Positions 35,704 through 44,939 of a DNA stretch of 64,000 nucleotides are shown here, in pieces; within the stretch, counting starts at the first letter, position 1; the number at the start of each line of letters is the position of its first letter. A program made the position numbers and the translations under genes. The stretch is from Arachidicoccus soli (GTDB lineage Bacteria; Bacteroidota; Bacteroidia; Chitinophagales; Chitinophagaceae). Where the stretch lies: the NCBI RefSeq assembly GCF_003600625.1, contig NZ_CP032489.1:1116001-1180000 (forward strand). The letters run 5' to 3'. The notes beneath the pieces were generated by a model. That model was not told the origin of the DNA, did not search any database, and saw nothing but the letters and a program-made list of their open reading frames with translations.

Positions 35704-38700
35704 ATGATTAATAAAAAGTTTTACAAATTTTTCTCTCTTATCTTCTTTGTGCTATTGAGTTATTTTTCATATGCACAAACTCGTATTATTTCAGGAGATG
35801 TAAAGGACGAAAACGGGCAACCACTTGCTTTAGTTTCAGTTACTGAGGTAGGAGGAACCAAAACGACGCTTACAAATGATAAGGGGGATTTCTCTATTTC
35901 AATTTCCGATGATGCTAAGTTTTTACAGTTTTCTTATTTAGGTAAAAAGAATGTAATAAAGTTGATTGTCAACGGACAGTTAATCCATGTTCAAATGGAA
36001 GCAGTTGCATCTGCCTTAAATGATGTAGTCGTAATTGGATATGGTACGCAAAAGCGTGGCGATGTAAATGGATCCATATCTTCAATTAGTGCAAAGGATA
36101 TTGCCAATATACCTCAGGTAAGTGTAGATCAAATGATGCAAGGTAAAGCAGCAGGTGTTACTATTACGCAAAATTCAGGTGCACCAGGAAGCGCTACTTC
36201 CGTGCATATACGAGGTATCACTTCTTTTAGTGGAACAGAACCTTTATACGTGATTGATGGGGTAGAAATGTCAGGAAATGCCTCTGCTCAATTAACATCA
36301 CCTGGTAGCTCGCAACAAGAAACTAGTTTTAGCCCATTAGCAATGCTGAATCCAAATGATATTGAATCGATTGATATATTAAAAGACGCATCGGCAACCG
36401 CCATTTATGGTAGTCGTGGTGCAAATGGTGTAGTAATTATTACAACCAAACAAGGAAAAGTCGGTAATACTGTATTATCTTATGATGCATATGTAGGAGA
36501 TCAACAGCAAGGAAAGTTTCTAGACATGATGAATTTGCAGCAATATGCTACTTTACAAAACAGTCTGGCAACCACGTTCGGTGAAACCACCCGTGGAGAT
36601 TTTGAAAACCCAAGCGCATTAGGCCCTGGAACGAATTGGCAAAAGGCCATTTTTCAAAATGCACTTATGACAAGTCATAGCATCTCCGCTTCTGGAAGTA
36701 ATGGCAAGTCTAATTATTACGTTTCCGGTGGATATTTAGACCAAGATGGTACTATACTAGGATTTAACTTTAAGCGTTATACATTTCGTGCAAATATTAA
36801 TTCTCAAGTAAAAAGTTGGTTGAAAATTGGCGCGAATATCGGTGCGAATCGCAGTAACCAAAATACTGGACTAGGTGATAATACGGGTATTATTTATGAT
36901 GCACTTTTGGCCGCTCCTGATCAACCCATTTACAATGCAGATGGTTCTTTTTCGGGCCCACAAGTATCTTCTACTGGTCAGGTAGAAGGTGGAGTAAATC
37001 CTATTCAACAAGCGAAGAATATTACGAATAACCTAATTAGAAATGAAGTAAACGGAAATATGTTCGCAGATATTAATTTCATAAAAGACCTCTATCTACA
37101 TTCTGAAGTTAGTGGTGATTTTAATTGGGGGGATAATTATACTTTCAGACCAACTTACAGCTATGGAATGACAGGAACTCCTACAAATACCTGGCAAACC
37201 AATAGTCAAGCAACATTGCAAAGGCGTTTAAATAACAGCGTTTATTGGAGTTGGAAAGAATATTTGAATTACGACCATACTTGGGGTAAAAGCAATATAA
37301 GCGCAATAGTGGGTCATGAAGTATGGTATTCTAACTGGGACCAACTTGGTTTAACAGGTAATGGTTTTGTTGCGGGCAATACGCTTAAAAGTATAGCACT
37401 AGCTACAGTTCAAGGATATTCTTCTCCTGCAGAAATAAATAACACAACTACAATGGAATCTTATTTGGCACGTGCTATTTATACTTACGATAATAAATAT
37501 AGTATTACTGCAAGTATGCGTAACGATAAGTCGTCAAATTTTGCACCCGGACACAACGTTGGACATTTTCCGGGGGTGGCAGTTTCCTGGAAATTATCTA
37601 ATGAAAGATTTATGAACAATATTAAAGGTGTTGTAGATAATTTGAAAATACGATTAGGTTATGGTACTACCGGTAATTCAAACGTTCCAACTTATGCCTA
37701 TGGCTCTTCCTTGAGTGCGGTAGCTACCAATGCAGGAACAGGCTTTGTCATCTATAACGTAGCTAACCCTAATTTAAAATGGGAAACAGCTATTCAGTCA
37801 GATGCGGGATTAGACTTTGGCTTATTAAATGAGCGCATATCTGGAAGTTTTGATTATTATATAAAAACCTCAAAAAACTTTATTTTTCAAAAGCCTTTAC
37901 CAGCATTCTTATTAGGTGGGGCTAATGACTATGGTGATCACACTGCAAGTATTGCACCTCCTTATTTTAATGCAGGTAATATTCGGAATCAGGGCTTTGA
38001 ATTCACTATTAATAGTAAAAATATTGTAGGTAAAAATTTCCAATGGAATACCTCTTTGACATTCTCTCATTATAATAATAAAGTAGTTTCATTAGATGGT
38101 GCTCCTCAAATTAATCAGTCTCTTGCCTTGGCTTTTATTACCTATTCAAATATTACCAAAACGATTGTTGGAAAACCAATTGGAGAATTTTATGGATATA
38201 AAGTAAAAGGTATTATTAATTCACAAGCAGATTTACAGTATCTGGCACAACATCCGCAAAATGTTACCGGATCTCCACAAATAGTTACAAGTGATAGAAC
38301 CAATGGAAGTCATATCTGGTTGGGAGATATAGAATATCAAGGGAACAATGATGGTGCGCCTAATACGCAGTATGCTTTGGGTAGCCCCAATCCTGATTTC
38401 ACTTATGGCTTAACAAATACTTTTGATTATAAAAATTTAGAGCTGTCCATATTTGTTTATGGTTCCCATGGCGGAAAAATATTTAATGCACTTAGAGCCG
38501 AAACTGAAGGATTATCGGGATTATATCAAAATCAGTTAGCTGCTGCTGCCGATTTTTGGACACCTCAAAACACCTCAGCGAAAGTTCCTGCACCTTATGG
38601 CGGGCTAGGTAATCCTAATCTTATAATGTCTGATAGGTGGTTAGAAGATGCTTCTTTCTTACGCTTTCAAAATGTACGTTTAGGCTATACTCTTCCAGAT

Positions 38701-38895
38701 GCTATTGCGCATCATATAGCAATGAAAGGCTTGAAAGTTTATATAAGTGCACAAAATTTATTTGTAATCACCAAATATTCCGGATTAGACCCTGAAGTAG
38801 GTTCGAGAAATCAAGATCCAACATTACAAAATATAGATTTAGGAAGATACCCTTCGCCGAGAGTATTTACATTCGGAATTAATGCACAATTTTAA
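35704..38895 (+). CDS. SusC-like TonB-dependent outer-membrane transporter (mannan locus)
   Basis: At 1063 residues, full length. A signal peptide (1-25) is followed by a carboxypeptidase-D regulatory-like beta-sandwich (about 27-105), the LNDVVVIGYGTQKR link, a plug domain (about 115-235, with IRGITSFSGTEPLYVIDGV and ILKDASATAIYGSRGANG) and a 22-strand beta-barrel ending FGINAQF. It imports oligosaccharides using TonB energy, with SusD as its lid. No STN domain is present, so it is not a sigma/anti-sigma signal transducer. It is the first gene of the susCDE segment. Confidence 0.96.
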   Translation: MINKKFYKFFSLIFFVLLSYFSYAQTRIISGDVKDENGQPLALVSVTEVGGTKTTLTNDKGDFSISISDDAKFLQFSYLGKKNVIKLIVNGQLIHVQMEAVASALNDVVVIGYGTQKRGDVNGSISSISAKDIANIPQVSVDQMMQGKAAGVTITQNSGAPGSATSVHIRGITSFSGTEPLYVIDGVEMSGNASAQLTSPGSSQQETSFSPLAMLNPNDIESIDILKDASATAIYGSRGANGVVIITTKQGKVGNTVLSYDAYVGDQQQGKFLDMMNLQQYATLQNSLATTFGETTRGDFENPSALGPGTNWQKAIFQNALMTSHSISASGSNGKSNYYVSGGYLDQDGTILGFNFKRYTFRANINSQVKSWLKIGANIGANRSNQNTGLGDNTGIIYDALLAAPDQPIYNADGSFSGPQVSSTGQVEGGVNPIQQAKNITNNLIRNEVNGNMFADINFIKDLYLHSEVSGDFNWGDNYTFRPTYSYGMTGTPTNTWQTNSQATLQRRLNNSVYWSWKEYLNYDHTWGKSNISAIVGHEVWYSNWDQLGLTGNGFVAGNTLKSIALATVQGYSSPAEINNTTTMESYLARAIYTYDNKYSITASMRNDKSSNFAPGHNVGHFPGVAVSWKLSNERFMNNIKGVVDNLKIRLGYGTTGNSNVPTYAYGSSLSAVATNAGTGFVIYNVANPNLKWETAIQSDAGLDFGLLNERISGSFDYYIKTSKNFIFQKPLPAFLLGGANDYGDHTASIAPPYFNAGNIRNQGFEFTINSKNIVGKNFQWNTSLTFSHYNNKVVSLDGAPQINQSLALAFITYSNITKTIVGKPIGEFYGYKVKGIINSQADLQYLAQHPQNVTGSPQIVTSDRTNGSHIWLGDIEYQGNNDGAPNTQYALGSPNPDFTYGLTNTFDYKNLELSIFVYGSHGGKIFNALRAETEGLSGLYQNQLAAAADFWTPQNTSAKVPAPYGGLGNPNLIMSDRWLEDASFLRFQNVRLGYTLPDAIAHHIAMKGLKVYISAQNLFVITKYSGLDPEVGSRNQDPTLQNIDLGRYPSPRVFTFGINAQF

Positions 38896-38959
38896 ATTTA
38901 TAATTCATAATAATGAATCATAAATATGCACATTTATTTATTGAGTGATTCATTGATAA

Positions 38960-39000
38960 TTGAAACGAAAAAATAATAAAATGAAACGAAAAATAATAAG
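38960..39000 (+). repeat. Short near-tandem duplication at the susD start
   Basis: TTGAAACGAAAAAATAATAA at 38960-38979 is followed immediately by AATGAAACGAAAAATAATAA at 38980-38999, so the first codons of susD are duplicated in frame. The upstream copy starts with TTG and the downstream with ATG; the ATG at 38981 is the likely start. Confidence 0.6.
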
Positions 39001-40627
39001 CACCGCGAATATTGCTCTGGCAGTAAGTATCATTTTGACAGGGTGTAGTAAAAACTTTTTTGACCGACCACCTGGAGCAGCTGTTACGGTAGGATCTTAT
39101 TATCAAACGGCCGATCAGCTGCTAGCAAGCACTAATGCATTTTATGGCACTCCATGGTTTGGCTGGAATAATAAAGCAGGGTGGGCGCTTACCGAGATAT
39201 CTAGCGGCAATCTACGCACTTGGTCTTCAGATGTTTCTCCTTTTGGCACAATGCCTGTATCAAGCGACAACCCTGAAGTACGAACATTGTGGAACTCGCC
39301 CTTCACAGTCGTTGCGCAATGTAATGGGCTTATTAATAATTTATCTGCTGCAAATACTTCAGCAATTCCACAAGCGGCTGTAAACAATGCTTTAGGTGAA
39401 GCACATCTGATGCGAGGTGTTGCCTATTTTTATTTAGTGAGAACTTTTGGTAATGTCCCATTAATTGAAAATCCACTTGCAAATGTCAATGATTTTCAGA
39501 CTGTACCTACCAACTCTATTCCAGATGTATATAAATTCATTGTAAGAGATCTTAAATATGCCGAAGCTAATTGTTATCCTGATGTTGCAGGAACAGGACA
39601 TGGTTCCAGCGGCTCTGCATCTGCAATGTTGGCAAAAGTATATTTATATATGCAAGATTATGATAGTGCAAGAATTGAAGCAGAGAAGGTAATCAACAGC
39701 AACGAATTTTCTCTGTTACCAAATTATGGGGATCTTTTTATAACCAATAATAATAATAATAAGGAATCTATATTAGCTATGCAATGGATTTCTACCGGTG
39801 GTTACGATTATGGTAATTCTATTCAAGCTTCTTGGGCTTATAGCTCTGCCATTACACAAACAGGCGATGGCTATGGTTCTGCTGCACCTACCATTGATTT
39901 GCAAGATGCTTTTAAGGCAGAAGGAGATACTATTCGCAGACATTTTTCTATTATGCTACCTGGAGAGTCTTATCCAGAATTAGATGTAAATAATGGTGGA
40001 TATACTTTACCTTTAAATGCTAGTTCTCAAGGCACACAGGCTCAATGTAAGAAATATGTAATTGGTGCACCTACCGATCCTAATAATAGTAAAGGAGGAA
40101 CTGCCTCGCAAGCAGGCGGAAATAATACCTATATAATGCGTTATGCAGATGTATTGTTGATTGAGGCTGAAGCTATATTGGGACAACAGGTTCATCCAAG
40201 CATTGGAACAGGCATTCCTTTAACAGCTTCTACATCAGATGCTACCGCTCTTAAATATCTCAACATGGTTAGAACAAGAGCCGGCGTTACCGCTTTAACA
40301 TCTTTCACTTATCAGCAATTATTAAATGAAAGAAGACTAGAGTTTGCTTTGGAGCAAAACTATTGGTTTGACTTAGGCCGCATTGATGGCTTTAAGGCTA
40401 CAACTACTTCAAATGGTATTCAATCTGCACCACATCCAATGGCAGAAGCAATTATTGCTAACCAAGAAAGAGGAACTTATGGGAATGCTTATCCGGATAA
40501 ATCAGTTATTTATTCTTCAAAAGTTACATTAAAAGATGCAGATTTTTATTCCTTAATTCCAAGTACTGAAACAGCCTCTGACTCAAAATTACTTGAAGCT
40601 CCAGTTCCTTATAATTTTACATGGTAA
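38981..40627 (+). CDS. SusD-like surface glycan-binding lipoprotein
   Basis: The ATG at 38981 gives 548 residues. A lipobox (SIILTGC, about Cys22) and the SKNFFDRPPGAAVT start of the SusD domain follow. The N-terminal SusD_N part has tetratricopeptide-like helices (about 70-220: EAHLMRGVAYFYLVRTFGNVPLIENPL) and the C-terminal RagB/SusD part ends near LNERRLEFALEQNYWFDLGR, the family signature. It caps the SusC barrel and binds the glycan. It is 85 bases after susC and 13 bases before the next gene. Confidence 0.95.
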   Translation: MKRKIISTANIALAVSIILTGCSKNFFDRPPGAAVTVGSYYQTADQLLASTNAFYGTPWFGWNNKAGWALTEISSGNLRTWSSDVSPFGTMPVSSDNPEVRTLWNSPFTVVAQCNGLINNLSAANTSAIPQAAVNNALGEAHLMRGVAYFYLVRTFGNVPLIENPLANVNDFQTVPTNSIPDVYKFIVRDLKYAEANCYPDVAGTGHGSSGSASAMLAKVYLYMQDYDSARIEAEKVINSNEFSLLPNYGDLFITNNNNNKESILAMQWISTGGYDYGNSIQASWAYSSAITQTGDGYGSAAPTIDLQDAFKAEGDTIRRHFSIMLPGESYPELDVNNGGYTLPLNASSQGTQAQCKKYVIGAPTDPNNSKGGTASQAGGNNTYIMRYADVLLIEAEAILGQQVHPSIGTGIPLTASTSDATALKYLNMVRTRAGVTALTSFTYQQLLNERRLEFALEQNYWFDLGRIDGFKATTTSNGIQSAPHPMAEAIIANQERGTYGNAYPDKSVIYSSKVTLKDADFYSLIPSTETASDSKLLEAPVPYNFTW

Positions 40628-40640
40628 AAATAAAAACATT

Positions 40641-41873
40641 ATGAAAATAAAATATAAACAATATGCCTGGATTACCATTTTGATATTTACGGGCTTTATG
40701 CTTTCCTGCAATAAAAAAGACGCTTATCTGGGATATACGCCAGGCAAAGGTATGCCCACCATTACTTCGGTGCATACTTTGAGCAAAACATTTTATAATG
40801 ATACGCTTACAACAATTGCTCAATCTTACGATACCTCTGGCACACTTACTACTACAATGGGTATGAGTGTTAAGGATTCGACCTATGCTTTTGATTCAGT
40901 AACCAATGCAGGAAATTTAGGTAATTATTATGTAATACATGGTACTAACTTAGGCTCTGCAACTGCTATATATTTCAATGGTACACGGGCATATTTTAAT
41001 CGCTCTCTAGGTACCGATCAAACTATTGTTGTTGCCGTGCCCTCTAAAACTCCTTATTATGGACCCAATGCGACTGACAGCCTTGTGGTAACAACTACTT
41101 CAGGTAAGGCTTATTATAAATTTACAATAATTGCCCCTCCACCAACACCTTCTACCTATTCTAATTATAACTTTTCAGCAGGTAGTCAAATTAGCTTAAC
41201 GGGGGTTGGATTTCTCAATGTAAATTCTGTATCTATTGTTGATGCAGACACACCGGGTGATAGTGCGACAGTTAGTATAGTTAGCCAAAACGATTCACTA
41301 CTCGTTCTTAAGTTTCCAGCAACAGCAATGTACCAGGGGTATCTGAAGTTTAATTATACCACCGTATCTGGGAAAGCAGCATTAACAGCCAAACAAGAAT
41401 TAGTAGATATAGACAATGCCTATCAGATATTTACAGATAATTTTGGGCCAAATGGTTGGGGAAATAATTCTTGGCATTATCCATCAGGTGTTTCTACTGC
41501 AGAAGCAATCTCTGGTACGAGTTCATTTTTGGCAACCTATCCAAAAGGCAGTTGGCAAATAGAAGGATTTAATAACTGGTATCCAAGCTTGCCATATTCT
41601 GCAGATTATAAATATATTTCATTTTGGGTAAAAGGAGGATTAATTGAACATACGCTTAATATTCAAACAAATACTTCTTCTTTGGGATATGGTCAAAATG
41701 ATGGCAATCCCATAACGGTTCCTGCAAATGTGTGGACTTATTTCAAAATACCTATTAGTACCCTTGATTTCTGGACTCATGGATCGACATTACAAACACT
41801 TGGTTTTTTCTTGAAAGGCCCAGATAATGCTGATGAAGTTTACTATTTTGATGATGTAGTTTTAATTAAATAA
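40641..41873 (+). CDS. Surface glycan-binding lipoprotein (IPT/TIG type)
   Basis: I chose the ATG at 40641 (410 residues) because it starts the lipoprotein signal with lipobox FMLSC (Cys23). Two IPT/TIG-like beta-sandwich repeats (about 35-135 and 140-240, with GTNLGSATAIYFNG and GVGFLNVNSVSIVDAD) are followed by a C-terminal beta-sandwich (about 250-410) rich in Trp, Tyr and Gly (NNWYPSLPYSADYKYISFW). This matches SusE/SGBP-type proteins found after SusD. No enzyme motif is present. It sits 13 bases behind susD and ends before a terminator. Confidence 0.88.
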   Translation: MKIKYKQYAWITILIFTGFMLSCNKKDAYLGYTPGKGMPTITSVHTLSKTFYNDTLTTIAQSYDTSGTLTTTMGMSVKDSTYAFDSVTNAGNLGNYYVIHGTNLGSATAIYFNGTRAYFNRSLGTDQTIVVAVPSKTPYYGPNATDSLVVTTTSGKAYYKFTIIAPPPTPSTYSNYNFSAGSQISLTGVGFLNVNSVSIVDADTPGDSATVSIVSQNDSLLVLKFPATAMYQGYLKFNYTTVSGKAALTAKQELVDIDNAYQIFTDNFGPNGWGNNSWHYPSGVSTAEAISGTSSFLATYPKGSWQIEGFNNWYPSLPYSADYKYISFWVKGGLIEHTLNIQTNTSSLGYGQNDGNPITVPANVWTYFKIPISTLDFWTHGSTLQTLGFFLKGPDNADEVYYFDDVVLIK

Positions 41874-41893
41874 TTATAATTATTCAATTGTAC

Positions 41894-41945
41894 AAAAGCT
41901 GGTTCATTATCTATTGACAGTTCAATGAGCCAGTTTTGTTTTTTA
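41894..41945 (+). terminator. Terminator between the susCDE part and the enzyme genes
   Basis: AAAAGCTGGTTCATT pairs with AATGAGCCAGTTTT (one bulged G and one G-T pair) across a loop of about 17 bases, followed by GTTTTTT. It lies 72 bases before the GH26 start and could make read-through limiting for the enzyme genes. Confidence 0.75.
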
Positions 41946-42016
41946 AAAGGAGTAGTGTGGCGAATCTTAGTACTTTTATTTCGAAGGTGGACTCTCTGTA
42001 ATATTAAAAAAAACTG

Positions 42017-43174
42017 ATGATGAAAAAACAGTCACTTTTAAATTCTATAATATCATTATTAATAATACTAATTTTTAAAAATTTAGGTTTCGCACAAAAC
42101 ATTTTCCCTTCCGACAAGGCCGCAACTAAACAAACGATTCATCTTTATCAAAATTTAAAAAAGCTTGCCACTAATGGGTTTATGTTCGGTCATCAAGATG
42201 ATTTAGCGTATGGTCTTCATTGGCAATACAAAGATGATAGTAGCGATGTGAAAATTATAACGGGAGATTATCCGGCTCTATTTGGTTGGGATTTAGCTGG
42301 ACTGGAAAGTAATGAAAATAAAAATATTGACGGCATTCCTTTTGAGCTAGAGAAGAAATTCACCCAATGGGTGTATGAGCACGGAGGCGTAAATACGTAT
42401 ACTTGGCATTGTCTCAGTCCATTAGGGGACGGTAAAACGGCCTGGGATACCACTCATGGAACTATCAAAAGTATTTTACCTGGGGGAGTAAATCATCGAT
42501 TGTATAATCAGTGGTTGGATAAAGCTGCTGATTTTCTTGAGAAGTTAAGGGGCCCAAATGGAGAACTCATTCCTATTTTATTTCGCCCCTTTCATGAGTT
42601 TACAGGTAACTGGTTTTGGTGGTGCCAGAATACTTGTACTGCGTCTGACTTTATAAAACTTTGGAGATACGAAATACATTATTTGAGAGACATAAAACAC
42701 TTACACAATTTATTAATCGTCTATAACCCTTCAGATAATTTTTCTTCGGCGCAAGATTTTATGGCGCGTTACCCGGGTGACGATGTTGTAGATATTTTAA
42801 GTTTTGATTCTTATCAAAAAAACATCAATCCTACAAGTGACTCATTTGAAAATAATCTGAATAACTGTCTATCTATCATAGAAAAAATTGCGAGACAAAA
42901 AGATAAGCTATTTGCTATAGCGGAGGCCGGTTATAATCGCATACCTGATGCATCTTGGTGGACAGAGAAACTAATGAAAGGTATTGGTAAATACAGAATA
43001 TCTTATTTACTTATATGGAGGAATGCTTATGCTTATCCCAATGTCAAAGAAAAAGACATACAATATTATATTCCGCCTAAAGGAGATGTGTCGGCAAAGG
43101 ATTTTATAAAATTTTATGACCTGAAAAATACTTTATTCCTAAAAGATGTTGCAAAAGAAAAATTATATAAATAA
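42017..43174 (+). CDS. GH26 endo-beta-1,4-mannanase, secreted
   Basis: At 385 residues with a signal peptide (about 1-26, NLGFAQ). The GH26 TIM barrel holds the acid/base in RPFHEFTGNWFWW (Glu194) and the nucleophile in FAIAEAGYN (Glu303), both at family positions; MFGHQDDLAYG and WDLAGLE are other family motifs. It cuts mannan backbones into short oligosaccharides, mostly mannobiose in homologous loci. It has no lipobox, so it is likely periplasmic or secreted. Its last 29 bases overlap the next gene. Confidence 0.94.
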   Translation: MMKKQSLLNSIISLLIILIFKNLGFAQNIFPSDKAATKQTIHLYQNLKKLATNGFMFGHQDDLAYGLHWQYKDDSSDVKIITGDYPALFGWDLAGLESNENKNIDGIPFELEKKFTQWVYEHGGVNTYTWHCLSPLGDGKTAWDTTHGTIKSILPGGVNHRLYNQWLDKAADFLEKLRGPNGELIPILFRPFHEFTGNWFWWCQNTCTASDFIKLWRYEIHYLRDIKHLHNLLIVYNPSDNFSSAQDFMARYPGDDVVDILSFDSYQKNINPTSDSFENNLNNCLSIIEKIARQKDKLFAIAEAGYNRIPDASWWTEKLMKGIGKYRISYLLIWRNAYAYPNVKEKDIQYYIPPKGDVSAKDFIKFYDLKNTLFLKDVAKEKLYK

Positions 43175-44933
43175 TACTTTTTATGGTAGACTAATTACAA
43201 CTAGTTGCTTAATATTTGCAATTGTATTATTGATGAGTTGTTCCAAAAGTGGGGGTACTTTATCTAGTCCACCTGATACTAATGGGAGGGATACGGCAAC
43301 CATTACACCTCCAAACGATCCGGCATTTGCAAGCACGATTGGATTTTTTGGAAGTAGTTGGGTGGCGAAAACCTTCACCGCACCTACTTATAATTTGGTT
43401 ACAGCTTCTTCAAATGCACCGGGTGCATATGTTACGGTAGATATGAGTAATGTGATTACAAAAGTATCTAAAAACGTTTTTGGAAATAATTCTTTGCTTT
43501 GGATGGGTCAAGTGGTTGACCAAGCTAATCTAATGGGGTATATCAAAGACCTTTCCCCAAATATTATTCGTGGTCCCGGTGGTAGTACAAGTGATATTTA
43601 TTTTTGGAATCAATCTTCTGCAGCACCTATAGATGCTCCGGACAGTATTTATCAGAATAATGGATCTTCTCCGGTTTCTGCTGGATATTGGTTTGGGAAA
43701 AACACGCAAAGTTGGACATTCTCTATCGACAATTATTATCAGCTTCTGCAAAAAACAAATAGTAATGGCTTGTTGACCATAAATTATGGTTATGCACGCT
43801 ATGGCACAAGTAACAACCCTGTTGCAACGGCGGCACACCTTGCGGCCGATTGGGTTCGATACGATAATGGTAGGACGAAATATTGGGAAATTGGAAATGA
43901 ATGTTATGGGAACTGGGAAGCAGGTTATAAAATTGATGTTTCGAAAAACAAAGATGGTCAACCGGCAATTGTGACCGGCAATCTGTATGGAACACATTTT
44001 AAAATTTTTGCAGATTCAATGCGTGCGGCGGCTGCTGAAACTGGCAAAACGATTTACATCGGCGCCGTATTGCTAGATGCTCCTGCGCCAAGCTGGGCAG
44101 ATAATACCAATCAGACCTGGAATCAGGGCGTGCTGACTACTGCTGGTTCAGCTGCGGATTTTTTTATAATTCATGATTACTTTACAGCTTATAATACCAA
44201 TTCAAGTGCCAGCGATATTTTTGCTTCTGCAACATCCATCCCTAATGCCGCGATGACTTATGTAAAAAGCCAGTTATCTACATATGGTGTAGCGACAAAA
44301 CCAATTGCAATGACAGAATGGAATATTGATGCTGTTGGATCTAAACAAATGGTTTCTAATATAGCTGGATTGCATGCTGTAGTTACATTAGGTGAGTTTA
44401 TAAAAAATCAATTTGGTGAAGCGAGCAGGTGGGATTTAGCAAACGCTTGGTCAAATGGAGACGATATGGGTATGTTTAATAATTCTGAAGGGGATGCAGA
44501 GCCCGGAGCCTCAGAATGGAATCCTCGACCTGCCTTTTATTATATGTATTTCTTTCAAAAATATTTTGGCGATAGAATGGTTAATTCAACCGTTACGGGA
44601 GACGCCAGTGTTTTAAGTTATGCATCTTCATTTTCATCAGGAGAGAGCGGGGTTGTTTTGGTAAACGAAAGTAGCACCCTGAAAAATATTTCTGTCTCTT
44701 TAAAGAATTTTATAGCAGGTACCCGTTATTATTGGTACACCTTGAATGGTGGTTCAGATAATAATAGTTTTTCTGGTCAAGTGTATATTAACGGAGTTGC
44801 ACCAAGCGGTAGTACAGGTGGCCCATTAACTTATAGTGCCATCAAAGCGAATGCTGCCGTTATCTCCGGTAATATCAACATTTCTTTGCCGCCTTATTCT
44901 GCGACATTTTTAGTAGCTGAAAACAAAAAATAA
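43146..44933 (+). CDS. Clan GH-A glycoside hydrolase lipoprotein, family unassigned
   Basis: A 595-residue lipoprotein with lipobox LLMSC (Cys32) and a Gly/Ser/Thr/Pro-rich linker (about 34-60). The central TIM barrel carries two candidate catalytic Glu residues: Glu252 in KYWEIGNECYGNW and Glu391 in IAMTEWNIDAVG, typical of GH39/GH51/GH30-like clan GH-A enzymes. A C-terminal beta-sandwich (about 495-595) follows. The closest general description is an alpha-L-arabinofuranosidase-like or exo-mannan enzyme; no single family fits by eye. It overlaps the GH26 gene by 29 bases; an upstream ATG is not available in the GH26-free part, so this overlap start is used. The location between GH26 and the symporter implies a role in mannan breakdown. 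Confidence 0.75.
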   Translation: MLQKKNYINNTFYGRLITTSCLIFAIVLLMSCSKSGGTLSSPPDTNGRDTATITPPNDPAFASTIGFFGSSWVAKTFTAPTYNLVTASSNAPGAYVTVDMSNVITKVSKNVFGNNSLLWMGQVVDQANLMGYIKDLSPNIIRGPGGSTSDIYFWNQSSAAPIDAPDSIYQNNGSSPVSAGYWFGKNTQSWTFSIDNYYQLLQKTNSNGLLTINYGYARYGTSNNPVATAAHLAADWVRYDNGRTKYWEIGNECYGNWEAGYKIDVSKNKDGQPAIVTGNLYGTHFKIFADSMRAAAAETGKTIYIGAVLLDAPAPSWADNTNQTWNQGVLTTAGSAADFFIIHDYFTAYNTNSSASDIFASATSIPNAAMTYVKSQLSTYGVATKPIAMTEWNIDAVGSKQMVSNIAGLHAVVTLGEFIKNQFGEASRWDLANAWSNGDDMGMFNNSEGDAEPGASEWNPRPAFYYMYFFQKYFGDRMVNSTVTGDASVLSYASSFSSGESGVVLVNESSTLKNISVSLKNFIAGTRYYWYTLNGGSDNNSFSGQVYINGVAPSGSTGGPLTYSAIKANAAVISGNINISLPPYSATFLVAENKK

Positions 44934-44939
44934 ATTTTG

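Noticed and set aside
43146-43174. GH26/GH-A overlap as a frameshifted fusion
   Set aside because: The second protein has its own lipoprotein signal and the GH26 protein has a natural end, so two genes are more likely than one broken gene.
43530-43997. 155-codon minus-strand frame inside the GH-A lipoprotein gene
   Set aside because: Shadow of the plus-strand gene; Ile/Cys-rich nonsense composition and no neighbours or signals.
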